DNA of 64,000 nucleotides from Paenibacillus elgii NBRC 100335 (GTDB lineage Bacteria; Bacillota; Bacilli; Paenibacillales; NBRC-103111): positions 62,001-126,000 of the forward strand of contig NZ_BIMB01000006.1 of NCBI RefSeq assembly GCF_004000865.1. The letters run 5' to 3'. Below are positions 49,489 through 57,734 of the stretch, one piece after another; position 1 is the first letter of the stretch; the number at the start of each line of letters is the position of its first letter. A program made the translations under genes and the position numbers. The notes under the pieces were generated by a model. The model was not told where the DNA came from. It saw only the letters and a list, made by a program, of their open reading frames with translations, and did no database searches.

Positions 49489-50783
49489 TCTTTAATCCCC
49501 CAAGTGTCAATTGCGGCTTGCAGCTCCGGATGTCCATCCGCTGCATACTCCCGCAGCGGAACGCCCGCCTGGCAGCCATCGATCGCCTGCCGGAAGGCTC
49601 GCCCGCCGGCCGCAGCACCCATAGGATGGCCATGTACCCCGCCTCCCGCATTGACCACCACTTCTCCGCCAAAATCCCGCAGAATCAGCGGTACAAGCCC
49701 GGGATGAATACCGGCCGAAGGAACCGGAAAGCTCGCTGCGAGCGGAACTTGTCCGTTCACGGACGCCGATGCGCCGTCTCCGACGTAAATATAATCGGCG
49801 CGTTCGGTTGTCAGCAGCGCTTCCTTGATCGCCATGTTCTCTTCCTTCGGCATAACGACGGAACCGTACGGCGAAGGGAACAGCACCAGATCGGCCCCGG
49901 CGAGCCGCATGAGCTTGCCAAGCAGCACGTTCGCGGCGATGCCGTGATACGGCGACGGATACAAGGCCCCGGCGAGCGACGGGTGAGCCATCAGCGGCAC
50001 GTTGACGTCAGGGTGCCGGCTCAGCTCGCTGAGAGCGTCAAAGCCGTAGGCAAGCACATTGAACAGAAGCGCGTTGGCTCCAGCGTTGATCGCTTTTTTG
50101 GCTTGCTCGACGAGCCCGAAGGTCGGTCCGGTCAAATTGGCCGCGTACAGCAGCTTCTGGCCGGTTTCCCGCTCGGCTTCGGCCGCCGCCTGCATGCACA
50201 GCTCGACCCGTTTCTCGATTGGGGTCAGCGGATTCTCAAACAAAATCTCGTCGTCCTTGATCAGGTCGACGCCGCCGAGCGCCTGCTGATAAAACTGCTC
50301 CTGCAGTGCGGGCAGATCATGGCCGATCACCGATTTGAAAATGCTCATGAGCAGCGGACGGTCGTGGACGCCAAGCAGCTTGCGCACGCCCCGGGTGCCG
50401 AAGCGTGGTCCCGGAAAGGCGGATAAGAACGACTCGGAAAATGCCAGGTCGATCAGCTTGATCCGGCCGTCCATCGACAGCTTCCCGAAAACCGTAACAA
50501 GCAGGGCAGGGATATCGCGGCTGAAATTAATATCGGGATAAGCGATACGAATATCCGCATATCTTGCGGAAGCGGCCTCGCCTGCGGACGGTTCGTGTAC
50601 GTCCACGCTGACGACGCGGCCGAGATGCTTTTCCATTTCCGCCTTGCGAGCTTCCGGCAGCTCGGTCCAGCTTCCGACGGTCAGACCGACGGCGATGCCG
50701 GTCGCTTTTTTATGAAAATCGGCTTTCTCGTCGTAGCAACGGTAGGTGGCTACGCAATACGCTGAGGATATAGCAACACTCAC
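49485..50783 (-). CDS. mtnW: 2,3-diketo-5-methylthiopentyl-1-phosphate enolase (RuBisCO-like protein)
   Basis: RuBisCO form IV homologue that enolises the salvage intermediate. It does not fix carbon. The protein has 432 residues with a GTG start. The active-site segment GVDLIKDDE (residues 171-179, Lys176) keeps the lysine to be carbamylated and the acidic metal ligands. The family loop for RuBisCO substrate closure differs from true RuBisCO, as expected. It starts 15 bases after proC on the same strand. Confidence 0.94.
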   Translation of the reverse strand: MSVAISSAYCVATYRCYDEKADFHKKATGIAVGLTVGSWTELPEARKAEMEKHLGRVVSVDVHEPSAGEAASARYADIRIAYPDINFSRDIPALLVTVFGKLSMDGRIKLIDLAFSESFLSAFPGPRFGTRGVRKLLGVHDRPLLMSIFKSVIGHDLPALQEQFYQQALGGVDLIKDDEILFENPLTPIEKRVELCMQAAAEAERETGQKLLYAANLTGPTFGLVEQAKKAINAGANALLFNVLAYGFDALSELSRHPDVNVPLMAHPSLAGALYPSPYHGIAANVLLGKLMRLAGADLVLFPSPYGSVVMPKEENMAIKEALLTTERADYIYVGDGASASVNGQVPLAASFPVPSAGIHPGLVPLILRDFGGEVVVNAGGGVHGHPMGAAAGGRAFRQAIDGCQAGVPLREYAADGHPELQAAIDTWGIKE

Positions 50784-50798
50784 AAACGGACACCTTCT

Positions 50799-51665
50799 TT
50801 ACTTGGTATGGGAAGCGATGGAAGCGCTGATCGCCGCGCCCATTTCGGCAGAACGTTCCGTGGCGCGGCGTATCGCTTTGGAAACCGTATCGGTGAAGCC
50901 GCAGTGGTCCATCGTCTCGATGGCCGCATGCGTAGCGCCGTTCGGAGACGTCACCTTGCGGCGCAGCTCAGCCGGCTCTTCTCCGCTCAGCTCGACCATG
51001 CGGGCCGCGCCCATCACTGTTTGCACGGTCAGACGTTTGGCCTCCTCATACGTTAGCCCCCCGCTCATTCCGCCTTCGATCATGGCTTCCATCATATAAT
51101 AAATGTAGGCCGGGCCGCAGCCGGATAACCCTACAATCGTTTCCATCAGCGATTCTTCGACGATCGATACGATGCCGACGGAGCGGAACATCTCTTCGCC
51201 CAGCTGCCGCTGCGCGTCCGAGACGCCGCGGGAAAAGCTGAGCCCGGTTGCGCCAAGCCCGATGGTGCTGGATGTGTTGGGCATCGTGCGGACGATGGCC
51301 CAGCCGGTGCCACCGAGAATGGCTTCCATCATGTCGATGGAAAGTCCGGCAATCACCGATACGAGCAATTGCTCCTTGCGGAGTATCGGCTTCAAGTCGA
51401 GCAAGCCTTGGGCGGCGTCGCTTGGCTTAAAGGCCAAAACGACGATATCGGCTGAAGCGACAGCATCGTTTCGTCCGGCTACTCCCGCGGCATATCGAAT
51501 GCCGTATTGCTTATTCAATTCTTGCAGACGGGCTTCATTCGACCGATTGACAGCCACAAGCTGTTCCGGCTGCATGCCCGCCTCGGAGATGAGTCCCCGG
51601 ATGATCGCTTCCGCCATGGAGCCGGCGCCGACGAACGTGATGTTTTTGGATAAAATCTGTGACAT
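50799..51665 (-). CDS. proC: Pyrroline-5-carboxylate reductase
   Basis: Last step of proline synthesis, NAD(P)H-dependent. The ATG at 51665 behind AAAGGAGC gives 288 residues. Longer frames lack a ribosome site. A Rossmann N-terminal domain carries VGAGSMAEAI near residue 12. A helical dimerisation domain follows, with SGCGPAYIYYMMEAM near 185 and the substrate loop VTSPNGATHAAIE near 230. It lies between proA and mtnW in one strand-uniform run. Confidence 0.94.
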   Translation of the reverse strand: MSQILSKNITFVGAGSMAEAIIRGLISEAGMQPEQLVAVNRSNEARLQELNKQYGIRYAAGVAGRNDAVASADIVVLAFKPSDAAQGLLDLKPILRKEQLLVSVIAGLSIDMMEAILGGTGWAIVRTMPNTSSTIGLGATGLSFSRGVSDAQRQLGEEMFRSVGIVSIVEESLMETIVGLSGCGPAYIYYMMEAMIEGGMSGGLTYEEAKRLTVQTVMGAARMVELSGEEPAELRRKVTSPNGATHAAIETMDHCGFTDTVSKAIRRATERSAEMGAAISASIASHTK

Positions 51666-51711
51666 ATTGGCTGCTCCTTTCGAACTTTGCAAGTGTATAC
51701 GATCCTCTGGG

Positions 51712-52983
51712 TTAACCGCGAATTTGCCCGTCTCCGACAATGCAGTATTTGCTCGACGTCAGCGCCGGCAAGCCCATAGGGCCGCGAGCGTGCAGCTTTT
51801 GCGTGCTGATGCCGATTTCGGCGCCGAAGCCGAATTCGAAACCGTCCGTGAAGCGGGTGGAGGCGTTATGATACACGGCTGCTGCATCGACTTCCTGCAG
51901 GAAACGCACAGCGTTCGCCTCGTTTTCAGTCACGATACATTCCGAGTGCATCGTTCCGTGGCGGCGTATGTGCGCCAGCGCCTCGTCCAATCCTTCCACG
52001 ACGCGAACGTTCAAGATATAATCGTTGTACTCCGTATCCCAGTCGGATTCCGTGGCCGCCTTCACCGTCGGTACGAGCCGCTGTGTTTCCGCATCGCCCC
52101 GCAGCTCGACCATTTGCTGTACGAACTGCTCGGCGATGCTTGCGAGATGCCGTTCCGCGAAATCGCGATGCACCAGTAACGTTTCCATCGAGTTGCATAC
52201 GGAAGGCCGCTGTACTTTCGCGTTGATGGCGATCTTGAGCGCCATATCCGGCTGCGCGCTGGCGTCGATATAAGTGTGGCAAATGCCGGCTCCGGTCTCA
52301 ATCACCGGTACGGTTGCGTTTTTGACGACGTTTTGAATCAAAGAAGCTCCGCCGCGAGGAATAAGCACGTCGAGCAGGCCGTTCAGCTTGAGCATTTCGT
52401 CCACCGATGCGCGGTTTGGGTCCATGATGAGCTGGAGCGCGTCTGCCGGAACGTCCGTCGATTTCAGCGAATCGTGAAGCACCTCGACGATCCGTCTATT
52501 GGAATGGAGCGCCGAGGAGCCGCCGCGCAGCACGACGGCGTTGCCGGTTTTCAGGCAGAGCCCGGCCGCATCCACCGTTACGTTCGGCCGCGCTTCGTAG
52601 ATAATGCCTATGACACCGAGCGGCACGCGGACCTTGCGGATTTGCAGGCCGTTCGGGCGGTCAAACGCCTCCAGCGTATCGCCAATCGGGTCGGGCAAAG
52701 CAACGACCTGCCGCAGTCCGTCAGCCATCGCTTCGATCCGCTGGCGGTTCAGGGCCAGCCGGTCGAGCAGCGAAGTGATGATGCCGCTCTCGCGTCCGCG
52801 CTGCAGATCCTCCGCATTGGCGGCGATAATCGATTCGGACTCCGCTACGAGGGCGTCCGCCATACGCAGCAGCGCGTTGTTCTTTTGCTCTGTACTGAGC
52901 AAACCGAGCTTCGGCGCGGCTTGCTTGGCCAGCTTCGCTTTTTGCACCACTTCGCTCAGGTTTAGAGCTTGATCCGTTGTCAT
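51712..52983 (-). CDS. proA: Gamma-glutamyl phosphate reductase
   Basis: Reduces glutamyl phosphate to glutamate semialdehyde. The ATG at 52983 follows GAAGGAGGAAG and gives 423 residues. The upstream in-frame start at 53043 overlaps proB. It has the aldehyde dehydrogenase fold, with PLGVIGIIYEARPNV near residue 115 and the catalytic cysteine in PSVCNSMETLL. Downstream of proB by 43 bases. Confidence 0.95.
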   Translation of the reverse strand: MTTDQALNLSEVVQKAKLAKQAAPKLGLLSTEQKNNALLRMADALVAESESIIAANAEDLQRGRESGIITSLLDRLALNRQRIEAMADGLRQVVALPDPIGDTLEAFDRPNGLQIRKVRVPLGVIGIIYEARPNVTVDAAGLCLKTGNAVVLRGGSSALHSNRRIVEVLHDSLKSTDVPADALQLIMDPNRASVDEMLKLNGLLDVLIPRGGASLIQNVVKNATVPVIETGAGICHTYIDASAQPDMALKIAINAKVQRPSVCNSMETLLVHRDFAERHLASIAEQFVQQMVELRGDAETQRLVPTVKAATESDWDTEYNDYILNVRVVEGLDEALAHIRRHGTMHSECIVTENEANAVRFLQEVDAAAVYHNASTRFTDGFEFGFGAEIGISTQKLHARGPMGLPALTSSKYCIVGDGQIRG

Positions 52984-53026
52984 GTTCAACTTCCTCCTTC
53001 GGAGCGTCGTTTTAGGTCGTACTTGC

Positions 53027-54160
53027 TTAGGTTTCGGCAGCATCCTTTGCTTTTACCGTGGATGCGAGGGTAATCCATTCGTCGCGATGGATGACTTCGA
53101 TGCGCGATACCTCGATCCGCTTCTGCACTTCCTCCGTACTAAGACCGGCAACGGCCTGAAGCTGCCAGGAGGCGTAATTGACGACGCCGCGCCCGATCGT
53201 TTCCCCAGCAGGGCTAAGCACTTCGATGACATCGCCGGGATGAAACTCCCCGGTCACTTCCTTGACTCCCGCGGGCAGCAAGCTTTTGCCGCCTGTGACG
53301 AGCGCCAGCTCCGCGCCTTCGTCCACATAGACCGAGCCCTGCGGCTGGGAGTGGAAGCCAAGCCACTGCTTCTTCATCGGCAAATTATGCTCCGACGTAT
53401 CGAAATAAGTGCCTTTTCCGGTTCCTTCCACGGCCAGCCTCAGATCGCCGGACTCCGTGACGCGCCCGACGAACACCGGCACGCCGCCGCGCATGGCGAT
53501 TCGGGCGGCCTCGATTTTGGAGCGCATGCCGCCGGTGCCGACCATGGAGCCGGAGCCGCCGGCGATCCGGTAAATGTTTTCGTCGATTTCCAGCACGCGG
53601 TCGATCCGTTTGGCGTCGGCGTTTTTGCGCGGATCTTCGGTATACAATCCGTCCGTATCGGTAAGAATGACCAGCCTTTGCGCCCGCACCAGATTGGCTA
53701 CGAGGGCGGAAAGCGTATCATTGTCGCCGAATTTCAGCTCGTCGACCGAGACCGTATCGTTTTCGTTAATGATCGGCAGCATTCCGCGGCGCAGCAGCTC
53801 TTCAATCGTCATCTGCGCGTTATGGATTCGCTTGCGGTTGGAGAAGTCGGAGCGGGTCAGCAAAATTTGCCCTACGCCTACGCCATGCCCCGAGAATGCG
53901 GCCTGATATGCTTGCATCAGCAGCGCCTGCCCGACGGAAGCGGAGGCCTGCTTCTCGTGCAGCAGCTTGGGACGCGACGCGTAGCCCAGCTCCCGAAAGC
54001 CGGCTGCCACGGCACCCGAGGTCACGAGGAGCACGGGAAAGCCTTGGGCGCGAAGCGCCGCGAGCTCATCTGCAAAAAATGCGATTTTCGCCCGGTTCAA
54101 TCCGCCTTCATCGGACGTTAGCGAGCTGCTGCCGATTTTCACTACGATCGTTTGCTGCAT
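53027..54160 (-). CDS. proB: Glutamate 5-kinase
   Basis: First, feedback-inhibited step of proline synthesis. The ATG at 54160 gives 377 residues. An amino acid kinase domain (VVKIGSSSLT at the start, TSGAVAAG near residue 50, INENDTVS near 135 and TDTDGLYTEDPR near 170) is followed by a PUA domain at about 280-360. Longer frames to 54220 lack support. Transcribed from the promoter at 54466 through a proline T-box. Confidence 0.95.
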   Translation of the reverse strand: MQQTIVVKIGSSSLTSDEGGLNRAKIAFFADELAALRAQGFPVLLVTSGAVAAGFRELGYASRPKLLHEKQASASVGQALLMQAYQAAFSGHGVGVGQILLTRSDFSNRKRIHNAQMTIEELLRRGMLPIINENDTVSVDELKFGDNDTLSALVANLVRAQRLVILTDTDGLYTEDPRKNADAKRIDRVLEIDENIYRIAGGSGSMVGTGGMRSKIEAARIAMRGGVPVFVGRVTESGDLRLAVEGTGKGTYFDTSEHNLPMKKQWLGFHSQPQGSVYVDEGAELALVTGGKSLLPAGVKEVTGEFHPGDVIEVLSPAGETIGRGVVNYASWQLQAVAGLSTEEVQKRIEVSRIEVIHRDEWITLASTVKAKDAAET

Positions 54161-54211
54161 AGGTATCACTCTTTCCATGACTGATCTGGCTGTCGTCCGG
54201 GGCAGGTGCAG

Positions 54212-54459
54212 AAAACACAAAAAGGCCCCGTCCTTTAAGGACGAAAGCCTCTACTTCCGCGGTACCACCTTACTTGATGAATTGACGACCAATCCATCCT
54301 GCTTCAGTCCCTTGTAACGGCAGGGAAAGCCGTCCAGCTCGTCGCTGGCCGTTCAGGGGCGGGTTCGGCAAGGCTCCACGGTAAATTCTCGCAGCCGGTG
54401 GAATTTACTCTCTGATCGTGAAGGGGCTTTCCTACTATTCCCATCAATACGTTTTGCTT
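54212..54459 (-). promoter_or_regulatory. Proline T-box riboswitch upstream of proB
   Basis: Minus-strand leader with the T-box AAGGTGGTACCGCGG (complement of 54257-54271). It is followed by a terminator (GTCCTTAAAGGAC within a larger stem, then CTTTTTG). In stem I the sequence GAACCCGCCCCTGAAC (near 54344-54359) offers CCC or CCG as specifier. Both are proline codons, matching proBAC. T-box control of proBA is known in Bacillus. Confidence 0.9.
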
Positions 54460-54465
54460 TTCATT

Positions 54466-54494
54466 AGCATAGCATGAGGGGGGAGGTTTGTAAA
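54466..54494 (-). promoter_or_regulatory. Sigma-A promoter of the proBAC leader
   Basis: On the minus strand TTTACA and TATGCT are separated by 17 bases. It lies in the six-base-tight space between the mtnE stop (54500) and the leader. Confidence 0.75.
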
Positions 54495-54499
54495 GGCGA

Positions 54500-55711
54500 T
54501 CAGCCGAACAGGCGAAGGGCGTCGATTCGGTCAATCGCTTCGCGGAGCCGCTCCTCGGTGCTGAGCAAGCCGAGACGCACGTAGCCTTCGCCGTGGTCGC
54601 CGAAGCCGACTCCTGGTGCGACGACAATCTTGGCCTGCTCGAGCAGCATGTCGGAGAACGACTCCGACGTATAGCCCTTCGGAACAGGCAGCCAAGTGAA
54701 GAAAGAGCCTTGCGAACGCGACGCTTGCCAGCCGATCCGGTCCAAAGCCCCGAACAGGGCGTCTCTGCGGCTCTGGTACATCTGCACGAGCTCGTGAACG
54801 CTATCTTGCGGGCCGGTCAACGCGACGGCCGCCGCCTCTTGGATGCCTCCGAACAAGCTGCAGTAGTAATGATCCTGAATCAAGTTGATCATCCGCACGA
54901 TTTCGGGATTGCCGAGGCAGAAGCCGACCCGCCAGCCGGCCATGTTGTACGTTTTGGACAGCGTGTAAAATTCGACGCCGACTTCCTTGGCGCCCGGCAG
55001 CTGCAGGAAGCTGACCGGCTTCTGACCGTCGAAGCCGATAGCGCCGTAAGCGAAATCGCTGGCCACTACAATGCCGTGCTTCGCCGCAAAAGCAATCGTC
55101 TCTTCATAGAAGGAAGCCGGAGCCGAAACCGCCGTCGGATTGTTCGGATAGTTGATGAACATCAGCTTCGCCCGATTCACGTCATCGGCCGAAAGCGCGC
55201 TGTAATCCGGCAGGAAGCCGTTCGATTCCAAAAGCGGCATGAAGGCCATCCGGGCGCCGGCCAGGGCGACGCCAGACCAGTAATCCGGGTATCCCGGGTC
55301 CGGCACCAGACAGACGTCGCCGGGATTGAGCAGGCATTGGGCAATTTCCACAAGGCCGGTTTTGCCGCCGAACAAAACCGCCACTTCCGTTTCCGGGTCA
55401 AGCTCGACGCCGTAATCTTCCCGGTATCTTTGGGCCACGGCCTCTTTTAAAAACAAGTAACCGTTGAACGGAGGGTAGCGGTGGTACTGCGGATTTTCTG
55501 CCGCTTGTTGCAGCGCCTTGACGATGTGAGGCGGAGTCGGACGATCCGGATTCCCTTGTCCCAGATTGATCACGTCGTGTCCTGCGGCAATCTGGACATT
55601 GGCTTTGCGCACAAGCGTGGCGAAAAATTGGGTGGGCAGTTCTTGCAGCCGCTGAGCCGGAATCATGGGAAAAGCGCTGACGGCTGCTTTCGTTGGGTTG
55701 TTGGTATTCAT
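54500..55711 (-). CDS. mtnE: Methionine-salvage aminotransferase (KMTB to methionine)
   Basis: Fold-type I PLP aminotransferase of 403 residues. It opens with an N-terminal segment of the MtnE type, ELPTQFFATL and INLGQGNPDRPTPPHI. The PLP lysine is Lys253 in TLSKTYNMAGWR, with FINYPNNPT near residue 190. This closely resembles the Bacillus enzyme that converts ketomethylthiobutyrate to methionine using glutamine. Close mtn genes support it. Other glutamine-using aminotransferase roles are the alternative. It lies upstream of the proline T-box on the same strand. No SAM riboswitch is visible upstream. Confidence 0.85.
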   Translation of the reverse strand: MNTNNPTKAAVSAFPMIPAQRLQELPTQFFATLVRKANVQIAAGHDVINLGQGNPDRPTPPHIVKALQQAAENPQYHRYPPFNGYLFLKEAVAQRYREDYGVELDPETEVAVLFGGKTGLVEIAQCLLNPGDVCLVPDPGYPDYWSGVALAGARMAFMPLLESNGFLPDYSALSADDVNRAKLMFINYPNNPTAVSAPASFYEETIAFAAKHGIVVASDFAYGAIGFDGQKPVSFLQLPGAKEVGVEFYTLSKTYNMAGWRVGFCLGNPEIVRMINLIQDHYYCSLFGGIQEAAAVALTGPQDSVHELVQMYQSRRDALFGALDRIGWQASRSQGSFFTWLPVPKGYTSESFSDMLLEQAKIVVAPGVGFGDHGEGYVRLGLLSTEERLREAIDRIDALRLFG

Positions 55712-55900
55712 CTATGTCACTCCATTAGTTTGGTTTCAAATGTGATGCCTTACAATAAATTCCCCGTGTTCTTATCGGAATATGGTAAATAACCTGAGCG
55801 GATAGGAATAATGTAACATGAAAAACGGTGCGTGTATACGGGTCTATTTCATCGAATCATCCATTTAACTGTCGAGTGGAACTATTTTATTCTTCTATTA

Positions 55901-55929
55901 TGTGCAAAATTAAGTGGATGTGTTATATT
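55901..55929 (+). promoter_or_regulatory. Possible promoter of the methyltransferase gene
   Basis: A -10 TATATT at 55924 has a weak -35 (TGTGCA) 17 bases before it. The stretch 55712-55900 between mtnE and this point is AT-rich. I see no gene or known riboswitch in it. Confidence 0.35.
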
Positions 55930-55940
55930 AAGTGCATGAA

Positions 55941-55977
55941 GTTTCATCAAATGATATTTAGTTTCATTTAATGAAAT
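55941..55977. repeat. Tandem palindromes between promoter and methyltransferase start
   Basis: Two related palindromic units, GTTTCATCAAATGATAT (55941) and GTTTCATTTAATGAAAT (55961), are exactly 20 bases apart, two helical turns. An ATGAAGTTTCAT palindrome overlaps the first. Their position downstream of the likely -10 suits a repressor operator. The protein that would bind is unknown. Confidence 0.6.
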
Positions 55978-56002
55978 TATGTTGACGACGGAGGGAACAT
56001 CC

Positions 56003-56791
56003 ATGGCGATAAGCTTTCACGATGAATACAATAAATATACCTATACCGGCAGGCTCGCCGATTCCGGCTGGATGGAGCTGATCCGGAAGAAGGCGCACCC
56101 TCAAGGGAAAACGGCAGCGGACATCGGTTGCGGCGGGGGGATATACTCCGTCGCTTTGGCGGAGCTCGGCGCTTCGTCGGTCGTCGGCATCGATTTCTCC
56201 GAAGCGATGCTTCAAGGAGCCGCAGAGCATTGCACGGAGTACGGGCAGATCCGCTTGGCACAAGGGACGGCGGATCGGACGGGATTGCCCGATGACTCGG
56301 TCGAGCTCGTGCTGGAGCGCGCGCTGATCCACCATGTTCCCGCAGAAGCACTGCCGGATGTATTCCGCGAGGCGCAGCGGATTCTGAAGCCCGGAGGGCT
56401 GCTGATCGTGCAAGATCGCACGCCTGAGGACTGCCTGCTTCCCGGAAGCAGGGAGCATCTGCGCGGCTACTGGTTCGAGAAGTACCCGCGTCTACGCCAG
56501 CTGGAAGCAGGGCGCCGTCACGATGCGGCAGCCATACGCAAAGCATTGGAAGCATCCGGGTTCTCGGTCGTGGAAGAAACGCAGCTATGGGAAGTGCGCA
56601 AAAGCTACGCTTGCTATAGCGACTATCGGGAGGAGCTATTGAGCCGGAAAGGACGTTCCATTTTGCACGAACTATCGGATGCGGGGCTTCAGGATTTGGC
56701 GGATGCCGTCGCAGCGGACTCGGGCTTTGAATCGAATGAGCCAGTCGAGGAACGGGACCGCTGGACAATATTCTTTGCGCAAGCGCGTTGA
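56003..56791 (+). CDS. Class I SAM-dependent methyltransferase
   Basis: Methyltransferase of the UbiE/Methyltransf_11 type with 262 residues. The SAM-binding motif I is ADIGCGGGIYS near residue 40, GIDFSEAML near 62, and the late motif LKPGGLLIVQD near 130. The ATG at 56003 follows ACGGAGGGA. The longer frame from 55979 overlaps the operator-like repeats. The substrate cannot be predicted. It stands alone between two strand switches, with mtnU downstream from its own promoter. Confidence 0.85.
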   Translation: MAISFHDEYNKYTYTGRLADSGWMELIRKKAHPQGKTAADIGCGGGIYSVALAELGASSVVGIDFSEAMLQGAAEHCTEYGQIRLAQGTADRTGLPDDSVELVLERALIHHVPAEALPDVFREAQRILKPGGLLIVQDRTPEDCLLPGSREHLRGYWFEKYPRLRQLEAGRRHDAAAIRKALEASGFSVVEETQLWEVRKSYACYSDYREELLSRKGRSILHELSDAGLQDLADAVAADSGFESNEPVEERDRWTIFFAQAR

Positions 56792-56816
56792 AGTTCCGCT
56801 TACGTTGCTCTATGAT
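56788..56816 (+). promoter_or_regulatory. Promoter of mtnU
   Basis: TTGAAG and TATGAT are separated by 17 bases, with the -35 overlapping the methyltransferase stop codon. Confidence 0.6.
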
Positions 56817-56891
56817 AATAGGAAGAAACGGCGCGGTTTCCCGAAGCGGGCTGCTGCGTTCGGAATTCGAGACGGGTAGGGGGAAGGTTAA

Positions 56892-57689
56892 ATGGCTGGG
56901 CAACGATGGAACTTGGCTCTACTGCAAATGGACATCGCAATAGGAGAGCCCGAACGCAACTTCGCGAAGCTGGAGAGCCTTCTGCATGAAGCGGTCTCTC
57001 ACGATACGCTGCCGGATGTGATCGTATTTCCGGAGATGTGGAATACCGGCTACGCGCTGGATCGGATTCAGGATCTTGCTGATCCTTACGGTGAGCGGAC
57101 CGAGGCGCTGCTGTCGGCGTTTAGCCGAAAGCACGGTGTAAACATCATCGGCGGTTCGATCGCGGAGAAGCGGGACAACGGCGTTTACAATACGATATTC
57201 GCATATGACCGGCAAGGAAACCGTGCAGGAGACTACTCGAAAATTCATTTGTTCCGGCTGATGGATGAGGAGAAGTTTCTGCAAAGCGGAGACCGGGCGG
57301 GCGAACTGCAGTTGGACGGCATTCCGGCCGGCATGATGATCTGCTATGACATCCGGTTCCCGGAGCTTGCGCGAAAGCTGGCGCTCGGGGGCGCGCAAAT
57401 TTTATTCGTTCCGGCCGAATGGCCGAATCCGCGGCTGCATCACTGGCGTACGCTGCTGATGGCGAGGGCGATCGAGAACCAGATGTTCGTCGTCTCCTGC
57501 AATCGCGTAGGTGTAAGCGGGACGACGGAGTTTTTCGGTCATTCGATGGTCATCGATCCGTGGGGCGAGGTGCTGGCCGAAGGCGGGGAAACCGAAACGA
57601 TCATTCGCGCTGCCGTCGACCTTAGCGAGGTGCCTGCCGTTCGCAGCAAAATTCCGGTGTTTGAAGACAGACGCCCTTCCTTGTATTAA
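56892..57689 (+). CDS. mtnU: Nitrilase-family amidohydrolase (omega-amidase type)
   Basis: Carbon-nitrogen hydrolase of 265 residues with the complete catalytic triad Glu48 (FPEMW), Lys117 (YSKIHLF) and Cys151 (MICYDIRFPE). The Bacillus homologue MtnU lies in the methionine-salvage cluster. It is thought to hydrolyse 2-oxoglutaramate, the by-product of the glutamine-dependent MtnE. The nearby mtnE makes that role likely. Other amide substrates are possible. Confidence 0.85.
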   Translation: MAGQRWNLALLQMDIAIGEPERNFAKLESLLHEAVSHDTLPDVIVFPEMWNTGYALDRIQDLADPYGERTEALLSAFSRKHGVNIIGGSIAEKRDNGVYNTIFAYDRQGNRAGDYSKIHLFRLMDEEKFLQSGDRAGELQLDGIPAGMMICYDIRFPELARKLALGGAQILFVPAEWPNPRLHHWRTLLMARAIENQMFVVSCNRVGVSGTTEFFGHSMVIDPWGEVLAEGGETETIIRAAVDLSEVPAVRSKIPVFEDRRPSLY

Positions 57690-57700
57690 AAACAGCATGC

Positions 57701-57734
57701 GAAAACCGGCTCGGATCATTCCGGCCGGTTTTTT
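57701..57734. terminator. Terminator between mtnU and the LysR gene
   Basis: AAAACCGGC pairs with GCCGGTTTT, followed by TT. The right part overlaps the 3' end of the convergent LysR gene. Confidence 0.82.

Noticed and set aside
55712-55980. Searched for a SAM (S-box) riboswitch upstream of mtnE, as expected for methionine salvage
   Set aside because: None of the conserved S-box segments is present on the minus strand.
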